Shown in pieces: positions 6,693-14,205 of a stretch of DNA of 18,638 bases; position 1 is the stretch's first letter, and every line of letters begins with the position of its first letter. The notes under the pieces are model-generated. The model did no database searches, was not told where the DNA came from, and worked only from the letters and a program-made list of their open reading frames with translations. A program made the translations under genes and the position numbers. The stretch comes from CBFDBT01 sp965603115. GTDB taxonomy: Bacteria > Pseudomonadota > Alphaproteobacteria > Sphingomonadales > Kordiimonadaceae. The stretch lies in the NCBI GenBank assembly GCA_965603115.1, contig CBFDBT010000034.1, forward strand, positions 1-18,638. Direction: 5' to 3'.

Positions 6693-8269
6693 GCGCCCTC
6701 TCCTTTGAGGATAACTTTAGCTGCATTACGACCTGCCGCACCCATCACGCCGCCACCCGGGTGCGCTCCCGCTCCGCAAAGATACATGCCATCAAGCGGC
6801 AAACTATAACGCGCAGCTCCAGGTGTTGGACGCATCATCAACATCTGGTCAAGAGCCATTTCACCATGACTCCAATGACCCCCAGCCATTCCAAACCGCG
6901 CTTCAATGTCAGCGGGTGTCAGCATTTCTGAAACAAGAATATGCTTGCGAATATCGGGTGCAAAAGCTTCAAGCCGCGTAATCGCCGCAGCCATAAAGTC
7001 GTTTTTAGCCGCTTCAGTCCAGCCACCTTTGAGGTGGTATGGCGCATATTGAACCGTCGCGTTCAACACATGGCCTCCATCTGTCAAACTATCGTCACTG
7101 ATCGATGGGATTGAAAACTCCATCATGGGCTCAGGTGATACCTCACCATATTTTGCGTGATTAAAAGCCCGCTCAACTGCGTTCGCACTGGGTGCTATCA
7201 CCATGCGACCTTTAAGCTGTTCCGCCTCAAGCCCTGTAAACTCAGGCAAGTCTTTTAGCGCCAAATGTAATTTGGCAGCCGTGCCTTTAACCCTTAGGTT
7301 ATCTATACCTTTGACAAAGTCAGCTTCAAAGTGGCGTGGACCCACAAGATTAAATACTGTAGCTTTAGGGTCTGCATTGGATGCAACTCTATGTGCATTA
7401 ATCACTTCACCAGTGTCGAGCGTTACTCCACTCACCCGGCAGTTCTCAACCAGTACAGAGCCAACACGGGCTGATGTTCTAACATCCACCCCAGCAGCGA
7501 CACACGCTTTGGCAAGAGCATCGCTTACAGCACCCATGCCACCTTTTGGAATAGAAACAGCCCCTCTGTTTGTTTTGTTGCCAATGGCTATGCGGTAAAG
7601 ATAGGTTAACACGCTGCCTAGTGTTCGCGGTCCGGCATGCGTGCCTAGCACAGCATCAAATGATAGAGCGCCTTTGAGCAAATCACTATCAAACTCATCG
7701 GTCAAAACATCAAACATATTGATGCCGATGATGCGCAAAAACTCTTGCATCTTTTCTTTACCAAGGCCAAAACGAAGCTTTATTCCCAGCTTCATAGCGC
7801 CTTTTTTGTCATCCCAATCCGGATTGAAAATATCAATAGGCGGTAGGTCTATCAAATGTGCGAGCGTGCCGGCATAATCACTCATCCTTGCCATAAAGCT
7901 TGAATAAGCAGCTTTATCTTCATCACTAATGCCGCCACCTGATACACTTTGGCGACCGATGGTCATATGCTCACCATTTGGGCTTAAAGCAATTGTATCA
8001 ATGTCACTTGCCGCCATTGCAAGCCCGTGACTTTCAAGCTTAAGGTCTTTAACAATTTCGGGATGAAGTTGATTAAGAAACTGTGCCCCAGATGATATGC
8101 GAAAACCATCCATAAACGTGTCTGTGACCGCTGCGCCACCCACTTTATCAGCGGCTTCCAACAAGCAAACCTTTTGCCCTGCCCGTGCTAAATAGGCAGC
8201 ACACACAAGGCCATTATGACCGCCGCCTATGATAATAGTATCAAACTGTTTATTCATTACATTAGTCAT
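6689..8269 (-). CDS. PYROXD2 / phytoene-desaturase-like FAD-dependent oxidoreductase (second of a tandem pair)
   Basis: A 526-residue flavoprotein. An N-terminal Rossmann FAD-binding motif (IIGGGHNGLVCAAYLARAG, about residues 13-31) is followed by the acidic ribose-binding Glu in CLLEAADKVGGAAVT. The C-terminal FAD segment is MYLCGAGAHPGGGVMGAAG (about 495-513). This HPGGGV signature is typical of the PYROXD2 branch of the CrtI/amine-oxidase-like superfamily; the human member is mitochondrial with no settled reaction. It is clearly paralogous to the upstream gene over its whole length. Its start overlaps that gene's stop by 8 bases (ATGACTAA). A second in-frame ATG at 8257 is an alternative start, and neither has a good ribosome binding site, so expression probably depends on coupling. 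No carotenoid genes are visible, so a phytoene desaturase role is not supported. Confidence 0.88.
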   Translation of the reverse strand: MTNVMNKQFDTIIIGGGHNGLVCAAYLARAGQKVCLLEAADKVGGAAVTDTFMDGFRISSGAQFLNQLHPEIVKDLKLESHGLAMAASDIDTIALSPNGEHMTIGRQSVSGGGISDEDKAAYSSFMARMSDYAGTLAHLIDLPPIDIFNPDWDDKKGAMKLGIKLRFGLGKEKMQEFLRIIGINMFDVLTDEFDSDLLKGALSFDAVLGTHAGPRTLGSVLTYLYRIAIGNKTNRGAVSIPKGGMGAVSDALAKACVAAGVDVRTSARVGSVLVENCRVSGVTLDTGEVINAHRVASNADPKATVFNLVGPRHFEADFVKGIDNLRVKGTAAKLHLALKDLPEFTGLEAEQLKGRMVIAPSANAVERAFNHAKYGEVSPEPMMEFSIPSISDDSLTDGGHVLNATVQYAPYHLKGGWTEAAKNDFMAAAITRLEAFAPDIRKHILVSEMLTPADIEARFGMAGGHWSHGEMALDQMLMMRPTPGAARYSLPLDGMYLCGAGAHPGGGVMGAAGRNAAKVILKGEGA

Positions 8270-9878
8270 CGCCGTAATCCTCCGGCACAGTCGAGCCTTT
8301 TTTCATATCCATCAATATTTCTCGTGCAGCATTAGCGCCAGGGGCTGCCATAACACCGCCACCCGGGTGGGTGGACGATCCACACATATACATACCAGAC
8401 ACAGGACCGCGGTACTGTGCGTAACCCGGGAATGGTCGGTTAAACAGCAATTGATCAAGCGTCAGTTCACCTTGGAAGATATTACCCTCCGTCAAACCAA
8501 CCTCGGCTTCAATCTCACGGGGCGTTCTCACCTCAACATGTTCGATCAGGCTTTTAAAATCAGGGCTAAAGCGTGCTATCTGATTGATAGCGTTATCACC
8601 AAATTCCTTAACCTTCTCGTCTGTCCAGTCACCGTCCGCTAGCTTTGCCGGACAATATTGCACAAAGCACGACATAAAATGTTTGCCTTCAGGTGCCATT
8701 GTCGGGTCGGTGAGTGTTGGGATTAATACATCGAGATAAGGGTCTTTTGACCAAGTGCCATTTTTCCAGTCATCATAAGCGCGCTCGGTGCGCTCAACAC
8801 TATCAACCACATGGAAATCTCCACTGAGAAGAGGACTGCCCTTTGGTAAAGCCGGAAACGATGGCACGCCATTGAGCGCAATATTAAGCTTGCCAGACGA
8901 GCCACGGATTTTAAAGTTTTTAGCAGCTTTAACTACCTTTTCGCCAGCATCCTTGGGGTCCATAATTTTCAAGAATGTACGTTTGGCATCAAGGTTTGAG
9001 ACCACACGGTCAGCATAAATTTCTTCGCCGCCCTCAAGCACAACACCTTTTACCTTACCATTTTTACATAAAATCTGATCAACACCAGCGCCAACTCTTA
9101 TCTGGCCGCCATGTTCTTGAAAAGCGCCTGCGAGCGCTGCGGCTATTGAGCCCATGCCACCACGGGCAAAGCCCCATGCACCAGCGCTGCCATCAACGTC
9201 ACCCATATAATGGTGCAACAACACATAGGCCGACCCCGGTGACATTGGCCCAAGTGCTGTACCAATAATACCCGAGCCAACCTTGGTGGCTTTAATAATG
9301 TCTGATGTGAAAAATTGATCAACATAATCCGCAGCACTCATCGTGAAAAAGCGCATAAAATCATGCAAGTCTTTTTGGCCTAGATCATAAAACTTTCGCC
9401 CAATAAACATAAGCTCCTGCCAGTCCCGTGGCTTAAAGCTCGTTGGGTCCGGCGGCGTGCGAAGAAGAAAAGGCCTAACAAAGCGACACCATTTAGCCAC
9501 TTCCGTGCTAAACCGGTCATAAGCATCCACATCAATGGGACTGTGACGATGAACCTCGCGGCGCTGGGTTTCATGGTCCGAATAAGCGCCAAAATAGTCG
9601 CCGTTTTCCATGAAAGTCACACCGCCATCATAGGTCACAACCTGAAGCCCGTGCTTGGCAAGATTTAACTCACGGTAAATTTCTGGCCGAAAAAGACTGC
9701 AAACGTAAGAACAGTTGGAATAGAACCAGTCTTTGTGCAAGTTTCGACTAACCGTAGCCCCGCCAATATAGTCGTTTTTCTCTACAACCAGCACATCAAG
9801 CCCAGCCTTGGCTAAAAAGGCTGCATTGGTCAAACCGTTATGACCTGCTCCGATGACAATCGCATCATACTTTTTCAT
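8262..9878 (-). CDS. PYROXD2 / phytoene-desaturase-like FAD-dependent oxidoreductase (first of a tandem pair, first gene of the unit)
   Basis: A 538-residue flavoprotein. The FAD-binding motif is VIGAGHNGLTNAAFLAKAG (residues 8-26), then VVEKNDYIGGATVS, and the C-terminal FAD segment is MYMCGSSTHPGGGVMAAPG (about 500-518). These blocks, and others such as FARGGMGSIAAALA (matched by IPKGGMGAVSDALA in the next gene), show that the two proteins are full-length paralogues that have diverged considerably, both with intact cofactor sites. The reaction of this family is not settled; dehydrogenation or oxidation of a lipid-like or amine substrate is possible. It is the first gene of the six-gene minus-strand unit. 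No Shine-Dalgarno sequence is evident before the ATG at 9878; instead a perfect GTGTACAC palindrome lies 2 bases upstream. Confidence 0.88.
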   Translation of the reverse strand: MKKYDAIVIGAGHNGLTNAAFLAKAGLDVLVVEKNDYIGGATVSRNLHKDWFYSNCSYVCSLFRPEIYRELNLAKHGLQVVTYDGGVTFMENGDYFGAYSDHETQRREVHRHSPIDVDAYDRFSTEVAKWCRFVRPFLLRTPPDPTSFKPRDWQELMFIGRKFYDLGQKDLHDFMRFFTMSAADYVDQFFTSDIIKATKVGSGIIGTALGPMSPGSAYVLLHHYMGDVDGSAGAWGFARGGMGSIAAALAGAFQEHGGQIRVGAGVDQILCKNGKVKGVVLEGGEEIYADRVVSNLDAKRTFLKIMDPKDAGEKVVKAAKNFKIRGSSGKLNIALNGVPSFPALPKGSPLLSGDFHVVDSVERTERAYDDWKNGTWSKDPYLDVLIPTLTDPTMAPEGKHFMSCFVQYCPAKLADGDWTDEKVKEFGDNAINQIARFSPDFKSLIEHVEVRTPREIEAEVGLTEGNIFQGELTLDQLLFNRPFPGYAQYRGPVSGMYMCGSSTHPGGGVMAAPGANAAREILMDMKKGSTVPEDYGDD

Positions 9879-9880
9879 AT

Positions 9881-9888
9881 GTGTACAC
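9881..9888. promoter_or_regulatory. Perfect 8-bp palindrome GTGTACAC next to the start of the six-gene unit
   Basis: GTGTACAC is its own reverse complement and sits 2 bases upstream of the ATG of the first flavoprotein gene (minus strand), in the place where a ribosome binding site is expected. It could be an operator half of a short-palindrome regulator, part of an RNA structure at the start codon, or chance. The palindrome does not extend beyond 8 bases. Confidence 0.25.
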
Positions 9889-10029
9889 TTTTTTACTAAT
9901 TTCTCTAGAACTCAAAACTATTACTTTTTCTGCCCGGACTCTGCATGGAAATATGGGCTTTGTCTAGGGGTTGGAAATGTATTTTTTAACACCTACTTGC
10001 TTCTCTACTTCCAATCGACCTTATACATC

Positions 10030-10057
10030 TTGCACTAGCTAATAGCTTGACTATGAT
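10030..10057 (+). promoter_or_regulatory. Possible sigma-70-type promoter for the GGT-family gene
   Basis: A -10-like hexamer TATGAT (10052-10057, five of six matches to TATAAT) is preceded at a 16-base spacing by TTGCAC (10030-10035), which keeps only the TTG of the -35 consensus. Transcription would start near 10064 and give a leader of about 30 bases. This is pattern matching only; another TTGACT at 10047 has no good -10 at the right distance. Confidence 0.35.
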
Positions 10058-10094
10058 GCTGCGTAAATAAACGATTATTTAAAAGGGATTACCC

Positions 10095-11930
10095 ATGAAG
10101 AATTTTATCAAAGTCATTATGGCTGGCACGGCATTTCTGGCTCTTTCAGCCTGCAACACATCAGAAAACCAGGGGGACGCCATGACACAGTCAGATCAGC
10201 GTATAGTTAATGCCGGTAAAGATGGAGCAGCCGTTCAAATGCGCGAAGATGGTCGCGGTGACCGCGTGGTCAGCGCATCCTACGCAACACGTAGCGCAGT
10301 CCTTGGAACTAATGGCATGGTCGCCACCTCGCATCCGCTTGCCAGCCAAGTTGCTATTGATATCCTGAAAAAGGGCGGCAGTGCCGTTGACGCAGCCATA
10401 GCCGCCAACGCAGCACTCGGCTTGATGGAGCCAACGGGTAACGGCATTGGCGGTGATCTATTTGCCATCATCTGGGACCCAAAGACCGAAAAACTTTATG
10501 GCCTTAATGCTGCAGGGCGCTCTCCCAAAGGACAAACCTTAGCCGAGCTTAAAGCGCGCATTGGCGACGCTGAAGAAATCCCTAATTTCGGTAGCCTGTC
10601 TGTTTCTGTGCCGGGTGCCGTAGATGGCTGGTTCGAAATGCACGATAAATTCGGCAAGCTTCCGATGAGTGATAATCTCGCGCCAACAATCAACTATGCT
10701 CGTGAAGGCTTTCCTATCACTGAAGTCGTTTCCTATTATATGAGCGGCTACAAGGCTCGTTACGAGCGCCTGCACGCGACGGGGGAGATTGAAGAGATCG
10801 ACAATTTCAAGAAAGTTTATTTCATCGATGGTGACACACCCAAGGAAGGTCAGGTCTTTAAAAACCCTGCACTTGCCAATACTCTTCAAAAAATCGCAGA
10901 GGGTGGACGCGACGCTTTTTATAAAGGCGAAATCGCTGATACAATGGATGCCTATTTCAAACGCATCGATGGCCCGCTTAGAAAAGTAGATTTCAAAACT
11001 CATACCAGCACATGGATTGAACCGGCATCGGTGAATTACCGTGGCTATGATGTATGGGAGTTACCCCCGCAAGGACAGGGCATCGCCGCCCTGCAAATGC
11101 TCAACATCTTAGAGGGCTACGACCTCAAAGCCATGGGCCATAACAGTGCTGACTATTTGCATGTTATGACCGAAGCTAAAAAGCTGGCCTTTGAAGACCG
11201 CGCCCGCTTTTACGCCGACCCTGATTTTTATAAAATGAAAATGGATGTCCTCTTGTCAAAAGAATATGGAGCAGACCGTGCCAAACTGATTGATATGGAA
11301 AAAGCCGCAACCGAAGTTGACCACGGTGACCCCAAGCTTATCGAAGGCGATACCATCTATATGACGGTAGCCGACAAAGATGGCATGATGGTCTCGCTTA
11401 TCCAAAGTAATTACCGTGGTATGGGATCAGGCCTCAGTCCTGATGGCCTTGGCTTCATCTTTCAAGACAGAGGTGCGCTTTTCGCACTCACTGAAGGTCA
11501 CCCGAATGTCTATGAACCCGGTAAGCGGCCTTTCCACACTATCATTCCCGCCTTTGTCACCAAAGACGGTGCGCCTTATATGAGCTTTGGCTTGATGGGC
11601 GGCGCCATGCAGCCACAAGGGCACGTGCAGATGGTTGTTAATATCCTTGATTTCGGCATGGGCGTCCAGCAGTCCGGTGACGCAGCTCGCTATCACCACA
11701 AGGGCTCAACCGAACCTACATGGATTGGTCGCATGAAAGACGGTGGAACACTGGAATTAGAAAGCGGCATGAAAGCCGATGTGGTGCGCGAACTTCAGCG
11801 CCGTGGCCACAAAGTGCGTATAACCAGCGGTCCATTTGGCGGCTATCAGGCCATCATACGCGACCCTGAAACTGGCGTTTACTGGGGTGCCAGCGAAATG
11901 CGCAAAGATGGCATGGCCATAGGTTACTAA
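10095..11930 (+). CDS. Gamma-glutamyltransferase-family Ntn hydrolase with lipoprotein signal peptide
   Basis: A 611-residue member of the self-cleaving gamma-glutamyltransferase family. The first 20 residues form a lipoprotein signal peptide (basic start, hydrophobic core, lipobox LSAC with C20). The residue after the cysteine is Asn, which by E. coli rules favours the outer membrane. A polar linker leads to the large-subunit domain (GTNGMVATSHPLASQ, 71-85; GNGIGGDLF, 115-123; R142). The processing/catalytic threonine is T420 in EGDTIYMTVADKDG, matching E. coli T391. The small subunit shows QDRGALF (457-463) and GLMGGAMQPQGHVQ (499-512). The segment NVYEPGKRP is about ten residues shorter than in E. 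coli, so the lid loop is absent, and the Asp that binds the gamma-glutamyl amino group (D433) is not conserved. This suggests the YwrD/acylase-like branch; glutathione hydrolysis is not assured. It ends in a strong terminator. Confidence 0.88.
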   Translation: MKNFIKVIMAGTAFLALSACNTSENQGDAMTQSDQRIVNAGKDGAAVQMREDGRGDRVVSASYATRSAVLGTNGMVATSHPLASQVAIDILKKGGSAVDAAIAANAALGLMEPTGNGIGGDLFAIIWDPKTEKLYGLNAAGRSPKGQTLAELKARIGDAEEIPNFGSLSVSVPGAVDGWFEMHDKFGKLPMSDNLAPTINYAREGFPITEVVSYYMSGYKARYERLHATGEIEEIDNFKKVYFIDGDTPKEGQVFKNPALANTLQKIAEGGRDAFYKGEIADTMDAYFKRIDGPLRKVDFKTHTSTWIEPASVNYRGYDVWELPPQGQGIAALQMLNILEGYDLKAMGHNSADYLHVMTEAKKLAFEDRARFYADPDFYKMKMDVLLSKEYGADRAKLIDMEKAATEVDHGDPKLIEGDTIYMTVADKDGMMVSLIQSNYRGMGSGLSPDGLGFIFQDRGALFALTEGHPNVYEPGKRPFHTIIPAFVTKDGAPYMSFGLMGGAMQPQGHVQMVVNILDFGMGVQQSGDAARYHHKGSTEPTWIGRMKDGGTLELESGMKADVVRELQRRGHKVRITSGPFGGYQAIIRDPETGVYWGASEMRKDGMAIGY

Positions 11931-11949
11931 ATATCCAAGATAAAATTAT

Positions 11950-11986
11950 AGCATGAAGGCCACGAGCTTGGTCTTCATGCTTTTTT
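11950..11986 (+). terminator. Strong intrinsic terminator after the GGT-family gene
   Basis: A 13-base-pair stem (11950-11962 with 11969-11981, one G-U pair, otherwise perfect) with a 6-base loop is followed directly by a run of six T (11981-11986). It lies 20 bases after the TAA at 11930. Because the HAD phosphatase gene ends at 11994 on the other strand, the same hairpin also lies just past that gene; there the trailing sequence (ATAATTTTAT) is less T-rich, so termination may be bidirectional but is best supported on the plus strand. Confidence 0.9.
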
Positions 11987-11993
11987 ATGTGCC

Positions 11994-12635
11994 TTACTTA
12001 AATTCAAGACCAGTAATGCTTTCCAAATCACTAATGGCTTGCGCCTCGCTTTCTACTTTAATTGTCTGCATGCCAAGTGCGCGCGCAGGCTTAAGGTTTA
12101 TGCCAAGATCATCAAGAAATACGGCATTTTCTGGGGCAACGCCTAAGCGCTCACACGTATTGGTATAAATGCGGGGGTCAGGTTTGCGGATGCCCTCAAC
12201 GCTCGATTCTACCACCAAATCAAACAGTGCTAACGCCTCAACAACACGGCTTGTATGCGCGCCGTCAATTGAAGCATCAGCACTATCGTTTGGCGCCACA
12301 TTGTTGGTAATGCAGGCGACTTTATAATGCTCTTTACACGTCTTTAAAACCTCTATCATGCGGGGACGGACCTCACCATAGAGCAAGCCAATGACATCTT
12401 TACCAGAAACTACAAAGCCCGCGGCTTTAGATTCGCGGGCAAACAACATATCAAATTCATCAAGGCTAATTTTATTAGATTCAAACTGGGCCCATGCATT
12501 ACTGTCTGGGTTGGTAGAATTAATCATACGAATGAAATTGAGGGGTATGCCGTTATCAGTTTCATAAACATTAAAGGCTTCAAATGGGCTGGTGGTTATC
12601 ACCCCGCCAAAGTCCCATATTATAGCTTCAATCAT
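11994..12635 (-). CDS. HAD-superfamily class IA phosphatase, ACAD10-N-terminal / YihX-like
   Basis: A 213-residue HAD hydrolase. Motif I is IIWDFGGVITTSP with the nucleophile D8; the second acidic residue of the usual DxD is Gly10, as also seen in YihX and in the N-terminal domain of human ACAD10. Motif II is CITNN (T110), motif III RKPDPRIY (K151) and motif IV FLDDLG (D175, D176). Residues 15-90 form a helical C1-type cap. The enzyme should hydrolyse a small phosphorylated metabolite in the cytosol; the substrate is unknown. The start at 12635 has AAGGA upstream. It is the last gene of a three-gene unit, 34 bases after the acyl-CoA synthetase, which suggests a link to acyl-CoA or hydroxy-acid metabolism. 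Beta-phosphoglucomutase or haloacid dehalogenase are less likely from motif I. Confidence 0.9.
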   Translation of the reverse strand: MIEAIIWDFGGVITTSPFEAFNVYETDNGIPLNFIRMINSTNPDSNAWAQFESNKISLDEFDMLFARESKAAGFVVSGKDVIGLLYGEVRPRMIEVLKTCKEHYKVACITNNVAPNDSADASIDGAHTSRVVEALALFDLVVESSVEGIRKPDPRIYTNTCERLGVAPENAVFLDDLGINLKPARALGMQTIKVESEAQAISDLESITGLEFK

Positions 12636-12669
12636 TTAAAGTATCCTTTTTAATGACACTAAAGTCGGG

Positions 12670-14205
12670 TCAAATGTTACGGCCTGTATCTTGCCAATAT
12701 TTTTCACGCAATTTTCGTTTCATAATCTTACCTGAATCTTCGCGTGGCAAGCCCGTTGTAAAAACAACGGTTTTAGGAACTTTATAATTGGCCAATCGCT
12801 CTGCAAGCCATGCCCTAACCTTTGATGCTTCAAGTGCAGCACCCGCGTCCAACTCAATATGCGCACACAGGCTTTCACCAAATTCTTCATCAGGAATTCC
12901 AAATACGGCGCAGTCCATCACCCCCGGCATGCTGATCAAGGCACCTTCAATTTCCTTTGGATAAATATTCACTCCACCGGATATAACCATGTCATTAGCG
13001 CGGTCACAAATGAACAGATAGCCATCTTCGTCGAAATAGCCAATATCACCAATAGTCACCAAACCATCACGCTCAATATCACGCCGTTTTTTATCATTAT
13101 TTTTATAGGTAAAATTAGTATGCCCTTTGACCAAGATATATATCTCTCCAATTTCGCCCACGGGTAATTCATTGCCATCAGCGTCATAAATCTTCATCTC
13201 GACACCTTCTAGAGGGCGACCAACTGTTCCTGGTTTTTTCAAGGCCTCTTCCGCCGTATGGAAAATAGGCGGTCCCGTTTCTGTCGACCCGTAATATTCG
13301 TTAATCACAAGCCCCCACCAGTTAATCATCTTACGCTTAATATCAGGGGGACAAGGGGCGGCAGCATGGACCACAAAACCAAGGGATGAAAGGTCGTATT
13401 TTTCTCGAATTTCACTTGGCAATTTAAGCAGGCGCACAAACATAGTCGGCACCATGTGAAGATGCGTTATTTTATGGCGCTCTATAAGCTGCAGCAGCTC
13501 TTCTTCGTCAAATCGAGGCTGCAAAACAACAGTGCCACCCAGCCCTGCTGCCACGAGTGCATAGGCATTTGGAGCTGCATGATATATTGGCCCGGTTACA
13601 ACAGTTCTCACGTCTTGCTCGGCCCGCATGCCAAATATTATACCTAAAAGATCAGCCGTGCGGAGCTGCTGCTCGGGTGTTGGCGGCTCTCGCACCACAC
13701 CTTTTGGCATGCCCGTTGTTCCTGATGTGTAGATAATATTAGACCTTGGTGCGCGGGGTGGTTTATCCCACGCTGATTGCGCGGCCCTCCACTGATCCCA
13801 GTCATCATCTCCATCCGCTACAGTGCATTGCCCATGAGATAGTCCATAAGCCTCTTGAATTTCTGGCGGGGTCTTCACCACTAAAACTTTTACCGTGTCA
13901 GGAATGGCATCCTTCACATCAGGTAACAGATCAGCATGAATAAGCAGCAACTTGGCTTCACAGTCACCAAGAATATGGCTCACTTCTTTGGTTTTAAAAT
14001 GCCAATTAATCGGCACAGCATAAGCACCGACAATCGCAGCCCCCATCGCGGCTTCAAAAAAAGCAAAATCATTGCGTAAAAAAAAGGCTATTGCATCGCC
14101 TTCACCAATACCCATTGCCTCAAAACCACCAGCAACATGCAAAGCTCGGGACTGTAGTTCAGGGTGTGTGAGCTGGCGCTCACCGCTAATCATTAAATTA
14201 CTCAT
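12670..14205 (-). CDS. AMP-forming acyl-CoA synthetase / ligase (ANL superfamily)
   Basis: A 511-residue adenylate-forming enzyme that activates a carboxylic acid with ATP and CoA. The P-loop is YTSGTTGMPKGV (159-170), followed by YYGSTETGP (304-312), GDIGYFDEDGYLFICDR (387-402) with the adenosine-binding Asp, the hinge DRANDMVISGGVNIYPKEIE (401-420) and the adenylation lysine in DSGKIMKR (K493). All core motifs are intact. The large gate residues do not tell me the chain length; medium/long-chain, bile-acid or crotonobetaine-type ligases look alike. The N-terminus is somewhat short. The start codon overlaps the phosphatase stop as ATGA, so the two are translationally coupled. A beta-oxidation-like operon (dehydrogenase, SDR, thioesterase) lies nearby on the same strand. 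Confidence 0.93.
   Translation of the reverse strand: MSNLMISGERQLTHPELQSRALHVAGGFEAMGIGEGDAIAFFLRNDFAFFEAAMGAAIVGAYAVPINWHFKTKEVSHILGDCEAKLLLIHADLLPDVKDAIPDTVKVLVVKTPPEIQEAYGLSHGQCTVADGDDDWDQWRAAQSAWDKPPRAPRSNIIYTSGTTGMPKGVVREPPTPEQQLRTADLLGIIFGMRAEQDVRTVVTGPIYHAAPNAYALVAAGLGGTVVLQPRFDEEELLQLIERHKITHLHMVPTMFVRLLKLPSEIREKYDLSSLGFVVHAAAPCPPDIKRKMINWWGLVINEYYGSTETGPPIFHTAEEALKKPGTVGRPLEGVEMKIYDADGNELPVGEIGEIYILVKGHTNFTYKNNDKKRRDIERDGLVTIGDIGYFDEDGYLFICDRANDMVISGGVNIYPKEIEGALISMPGVMDCAVFGIPDEEFGESLCAHIELDAGAALEASKVRAWLAERLANYKVPKTVVFTTGLPREDSGKIMKRKLREKYWQDTGRNI

Larger units (their letters stand above)
9879..10094. other. Divergent intergenic region upstream of the six-gene unit and the GGT-family gene
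   Basis: These 216 AT-rich bases hold the only likely promoter for the six-gene minus-strand unit and the promoter for the plus-strand GGT-family gene. On the minus side I see a GTGTACAC palindrome at 9881-9888 but no ribosome binding site and no clear -35/-10 pair. On the plus side there is a plausible promoter at 10030-10057 and a ribosome binding site AAAGGGA just before the ATG at 10095. A plus-strand reading frame at 9853-10038 is present, but its product does not resemble a protein family and it starts inside the flavoprotein gene. Confidence 0.45.

Noticed and set aside
7203..7598. A 131-codon plus-strand open frame
   Set aside because: It lies entirely antisense to the second flavoprotein gene, whose protein has intact family motifs; the product is compositionally biased and resembles nothing.
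8229..8642. A 137-codon plus-strand open frame across the junction of the two flavoprotein genes
   Set aside because: It is antisense to both genes and its sequence looks like a translation of the reverse complement of the conserved FAD motifs.
6689..9878. Carotenoid desaturase (crtI) pair
   Set aside because: The HPGGGV C-terminal motif and lack of any crtB, crtE or other carotenoid gene point to the PYROXD2 branch instead.
10539..11003. A 154-codon minus-strand open frame
   Set aside because: It is antisense to the well-supported GGT-family gene and has no ribosome binding site or recognisable motif.
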